From Bacillota bacterium (lineage in GTDB: Bacteria; Bacillota; Sulfobacillia; JACIYH01), in assembly GCA_014360055.1 (NCBI GenBank), contig JACIYH010000022.1:1-34473 (forward strand): a stretch of 34,473 nt of DNA. The letters are read 5' to 3'. A model generated the notes under the pieces. It made no database searches. It was not told the origin of the DNA and worked only from the letters and a program-made list of their open reading frames with translations. Position 1 is the first letter of the stretch. Each line of letters opens with the position of its first letter. Made by a program: the position numbers and the translations under genes. Below, one piece after another: positions 32,436 through 34,473 of the stretch.

Positions 32436-32993
32436 ATGGGTGAAGAGGGCGTGCGGCTCAGCCACCTGGACGAGGCGGGGCGCGTACATATGGTGGATGT
32501 ATCGGGGAAGGAGCCGTCGGTTCGGGTGGCGGTGGCGCGGGGCCGGGTGACCATGTCGCGCCGTACCCTGGACCTGATCCGCCAGGCGGCCCTCCCCAAG
32601 GGGGATGTGCTGGCCGTGGCGAGGGTGGCCGGTATCATGGCCGCCAAGGAGGCATCCCGGCTCATCCCCCTGTGCCATCCCCTGCCTCTCGACCATATCC
32701 AGATCGACCTGCATCTACGAGACGGCGGCAGGCCCGAGGGTGGCCCAGACGGCGGGGGACAGGGTGGTGCCGAGGTGCTCATCCAGGCTACGGTGCGCAC
32801 GCGGGCACCTACCGGCGCTGAGATGGAGGCCCTCACGGCCGTGATGGGGGCGGCCCTGGCGGTTTACGATATGTGCAAGGGCGTGGACAGGACTATGGTG
32901 ATCGGTGACGTGCGCCTGATCCGCAAGGAGGGAGGGCGCAGCGGCCGGTGGGAACGGGAAGGTGAAGAGCCGTGGCTCTACAGCGACGAATAA
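32436..32993 (+). CDS. moaC: Cyclic pyranopterin monophosphate synthase MoaC
   Basis: MoaC works with MoaA to give cyclic pyranopterin monophosphate. The 185-residue protein carries LPKGDVLAVARVAGIMAAKE with the catalytic lysine, LIPLCHPLPLDHI, and AVYDMCKGVDRTM, all diagnostic. ATG 32436 is preferred because AAGGGAGGG (32418-32426) precedes it. A Gly/Pro-rich insert (about 100-112, GGRPEGGPDGGGQGG) in a surface loop is not present in typical MoaC, and the protein extends about 20 residues past the usual end. Its last 22 nt overlap mogA, so the two are coupled. MoaD and MoaE are not in the window, and must be encoded elsewhere. Confidence 0.96.
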   Translation: MGEEGVRLSHLDEAGRVHMVDVSGKEPSVRVAVARGRVTMSRRTLDLIRQAALPKGDVLAVARVAGIMAAKEASRLIPLCHPLPLDHIQIDLHLRDGGRPEGGPDGGGQGGAEVLIQATVRTRAPTGAEMEALTAVMGAALAVYDMCKGVDRTMVIGDVRLIRKEGGRSGRWEREGEEPWLYSDE

Positions 32994-33484
32994 GGGTGGG
33001 AATCCTCACCGCCAGCGACAGTGCCTACCGGGGCGAGCGCCAGGACGAGAGCGGGCCCGCGATCGCCAGCGCCCTGGAAAAGGCGGGCATGGAGATCGTC
33101 CACCAGAAGGTGCTCCCCGACGACGAGGGCGCCCTGGCGGTGGAACTGAAATACATGGCCGACGGGCTGGGTCTGGACGTGGTCTTTACCACCGGGGGCA
33201 CGGGCCTGGGGCCGCGGGACCGCACGCCGGAGGCCACCCGCGCCGTCATTGACCGGGAGGTGCCGGGCATCGCGGAGGCCCTGCGCGCGGCCGGGCTGCG
33301 CAAGACCCCCCACGCCATGCTCTCACGGGGTGTGGCCGGGGTGCGGGGTAGCACCCTAATCGTCAACCTGCCCGGCAGCCCCCGGGCCGTGCAGGAGAAC
33401 CTGGAAGTACTGATGCCCGCGCTGGCGCATGCGGTCGAACTCCTCCAGGGCACGGCCGTCGACTGCGCCCGCCTGCGCCGCTGA
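32972..33484 (+). CDS. mogA: Molybdopterin adenylyltransferase MogA/MoaB
   Basis: A 170-residue enzyme that adenylylates molybdopterin before metal insertion by MoeA. TTGGTGLGPRDRTPEAT is the conserved substrate loop, and VNLPGSPRAVQENLE matches the family end. The N-terminal segment VGILTASDSAYRGERQDESG is typical. GTG 32972 lies inside the moaC 3' end, with GGGAAGGTGA placed in front. It is the last gene of the Moco set in the window. The order moeA, moeA-like, moaA, moaC, mogA covers cyclisation, adenylylation and metal insertion but not sulfuration of the pterin. Confidence 0.95.
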   Translation: MALQRRIRVGILTASDSAYRGERQDESGPAIASALEKAGMEIVHQKVLPDDEGALAVELKYMADGLGLDVVFTTGGTGLGPRDRTPEATRAVIDREVPGIAEALRAAGLRKTPHAMLSRGVAGVRGSTLIVNLPGSPRAVQENLEVLMPALAHAVELLQGTAVDCARLRR

Positions 33485-33547
33485 CGCACCGCACAACATC
33501 GCGGAGCGACCCTCTGGGTCCCCGCCCCCGCCCCGTAGCCCGGCGCC

Positions 33548-33569
33548 GGTTGTAACATGGTTGTAGCAT
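33548..33569 (+). repeat. 11-bp tandem direct repeat in the last intergenic region
   Basis: GGTTGTAACAT (33548-33558) is followed at once by GGTTGTAGCAT (33559-33569), differing at one position, and then by a partial AATTGTTAGG. Direct repeats with a period of one DNA turn often bind response regulators or other dimers. It is also the most AT-rich part of the gap, so a promoter is likely nearby; no consensus -35/-10 pair is clear. Confidence 0.5.
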
Positions 33570-33594
33570 AATTGTTAGGCTGCGTTACAGGCAT

Positions 33595-33651
33595 GGGGTC
33601 GCTGCCCCGCTGAATCCTTATGTAAACCTCCGGGCAGGAAGCGGGGTTTAC
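33595..33651 (+). promoter_or_regulatory. Two hairpins in the leader of the last gene
   Basis: GGGG (33595-33598) pairs with CCCC (33605-33608). A longer stem GTAAACCTC (33622-33630) / GGGGTTTAC (33643-33651), with one G-T pair and a 12-nt loop, ends 16 nt before the ATG of the last gene. No U-tract follows. It may be a 5' UTR regulatory structure; parts recall a cyclic-di-GMP riboswitch arm, but the conserved core is not there. Confidence 0.35.
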
Positions 33652-33667
33652 GGCGGGAGCGGGGCAG

Positions 33668-34473
33668 ATGGAGTTTCCCAAGAACGTGGCATTGATCGCA
33701 GCCATGCTGCTGGTGCTGGCAATCGTGGTAGGGGGCATTCTGGCCTACCCGCGGGTGCCCTGGATGGGAGAGATCCCGTCGCGGCTGGAGATTGCCGGCG
33801 AAACGGTGCTGGCCACACTGACCGGTGACCGGATGTACCGCAGTTCACCCGGTGCACGTGCCCTCCTGGGCGGGCGGCCCGGTGCGGCCCGCATGGTGCC
33901 TCAGGTGGCGGGTGCGGGGCCTGTCCCCACAGGTGCGGGCGCGCCGGGTGCGGGGCCTGTCCCCACAGGTGTGGGAACGGGGGCATCGGGGGTTGCGGAC
34001 CCCTCTTTTGACATCGCGGCCCGCCTGGAAGAGGCGGTGGCCCATCAGGCGGACTGGCTGCTGGCCTGCCGCACGGCCAGCGGCACGTTCGCGGTGGCTC
34101 CGGGGGCGGACCTCATCATCCCCTATTTCGCCAACCAGGCGGCCTGGGCGCTCCTGCCGGAGTACCCCCGCGAGGTGAAGGCCCACCTGGAGTGGTATTT
34201 CGCTCACCTCAACCGGTCGGACCGGTGGGGTCTGGCGGGGACGGTGTACGACTACCGCATCGAGGGAGACCGCGAGGTCCCCACGGGGTCCTACGATTCA
34301 GCCGATGCCTATGCGGCCACCTTCCTTACCGCTGTTGCGCGCTACTGGCAGGTTACCGGTGACACCCGCTTCGTGCAGGATCACCGGGCGGATCTCGACC
34401 TGGTAGCCCGGGTCATCGTGGCACTGCAGGACACGGACGGGCTCGCCTGGGCACGGCCCGGGCACTGGGTGAA
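33668..34473 (+). CDS. Membrane-anchored alpha/alpha-toroid (six-hairpin glycosidase-like) protein, 3'-truncated by the window edge
   Basis: The frame is open from ATG 33668 to the last base (268 codons), so the gene runs off the window. ATG follows GGGAG with about 8 nt spacing. Residues 7-27 (VALIAAMLLVLAIVVGGILAY) form a signal anchor or uncleaved signal peptide, placing the rest outside the cytoplasm. Residues of about 75-110 are a Gly/Pro/Ala-rich linker with a 12-residue repeat (GAGPVPTG twice). From about residue 115 the sequence has Trp/Tyr-rich helices, with ADWLLACRTASGTFAV, IPYFANQAAWALL, YDSADAYAATFLTAVARYW and DTRFVQDHR. This is the pattern of six-hairpin glycosidase-like toroids that act on or bind polysaccharides. 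The family name and any catalytic acid cannot be fixed from the partial sequence. Confidence 0.85.
   Translation, partial: MEFPKNVALIAAMLLVLAIVVGGILAYPRVPWMGEIPSRLEIAGETVLATLTGDRMYRSSPGARALLGGRPGAARMVPQVAGAGPVPTGAGAPGAGPVPTGVGTGASGVADPSFDIAARLEEAVAHQADWLLACRTASGTFAVAPGADLIIPYFANQAAWALLPEYPREVKAHLEWYFAHLNRSDRWGLAGTVYDYRIEGDREVPTGSYDSADAYAATFLTAVARYWQVTGDTRFVQDHRADLDLVARVIVALQDTDGLAWARPGHWV
33910..33971 (+). repeat. 26-bp direct repeat coding the linker of the last gene
   Basis: A 26-base sequence beginning GGGTGCGGGGCC occurs at 33910-33935 and again, identically, at 33946-33971, 36 nt apart, which keeps the reading frame (12 codons). Each copy contains CCTGTCCCCACAGG, a small stem with a 4-nt loop. 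The repeat codes GAGPVPTG in the linker between the membrane anchor and the toroid domain. Confidence 0.85.

Noticed and set aside
33595-33651. Cyclic-di-GMP (GEMM) riboswitch in the leader of the last gene
   Set aside because: Only the CCGG...AGCGGGGTT arm is reminiscent; the conserved GACGCAAAGC core is missing.

Overview
The window is a gene-dense, very GC-rich stretch in which every recognisable gene lies on the + strand. Strong AGGAGGTG-type ribosome binding sites, many GTG/TTG starts, an NAD-linked formate dehydrogenase, a butyryl-CoA-type fatty-acid gene set and a MoeA-PBP fusion fit a high-GC anaerobic member of the Bacillota (Firmicutes), perhaps an uncultured thermophile. The lineage is an inference; there is no rRNA or marker gene to fix it. 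The window cuts a gene at each end: guaB at the left and an alpha/alpha-toroid-like secreted or anchored protein at the right.

Region 1 (1-1977): the C-terminal two thirds of IMP dehydrogenase and a GNAT acetyltransferase with an unassigned C-terminal domain.

Region 2 (2137-13879) is the least described part. Four tandem membrane-protein genes, each with a near-perfect Shine-Dalgarno, form a cassette whose first member resembles DUF6754 proteins; it ends at a clear intrinsic terminator. It is followed by two LolD/MacB-type ABC ATPases, two FtsX-like permeases, a 606-residue MutL/GlmL-like ASKHA ATPase with no glutamate mutase nearby, and two soluble proteins that by eye are full-length paralogs of each other, with barrel-sandwich (lipoyl-like) character in their N-terminal halves. 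I propose that this neighbourhood encodes one envelope-associated machine of unknown function. The linkage is inference from gene order.

Region 3 (13902-20587): a small membrane protein, a probable molybdenum-cofactor riboswitch, then an NAD-dependent formate dehydrogenase operon (NuoF-like, catalytic FdhA, NuoE-like) and FdhD, the sulfurtransferase needed to activate FdhA.

Region 4 (20611-26773): thiolase, 3-hydroxybutyryl-CoA dehydrogenase, a DJ-1/PfpI protein, an acyl-CoA dehydrogenase that lacks the usual catalytic glutamate, EtfB, and an EtfA reading frame broken by a one-base frameshift next to a GC-rich tandem repeat. Crotonase is not present here.

Region 5 (26774-27426): a mazEF toxin-antitoxin module with a perfect TATAAT box overlapped by an inverted repeat.

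Region 6 (27427-33484): a structured intergenic segment, a 64-residue conserved-looking small protein, then molybdenum-cofactor genes moeA, moeA-PBP fusion, moaA, moaC and mogA. These supply the cofactor for the formate dehydrogenase in region 3. The last gene, from 33668, has its own leader with direct repeats and hairpins. No stretch longer than 300 bases lacks a gene.
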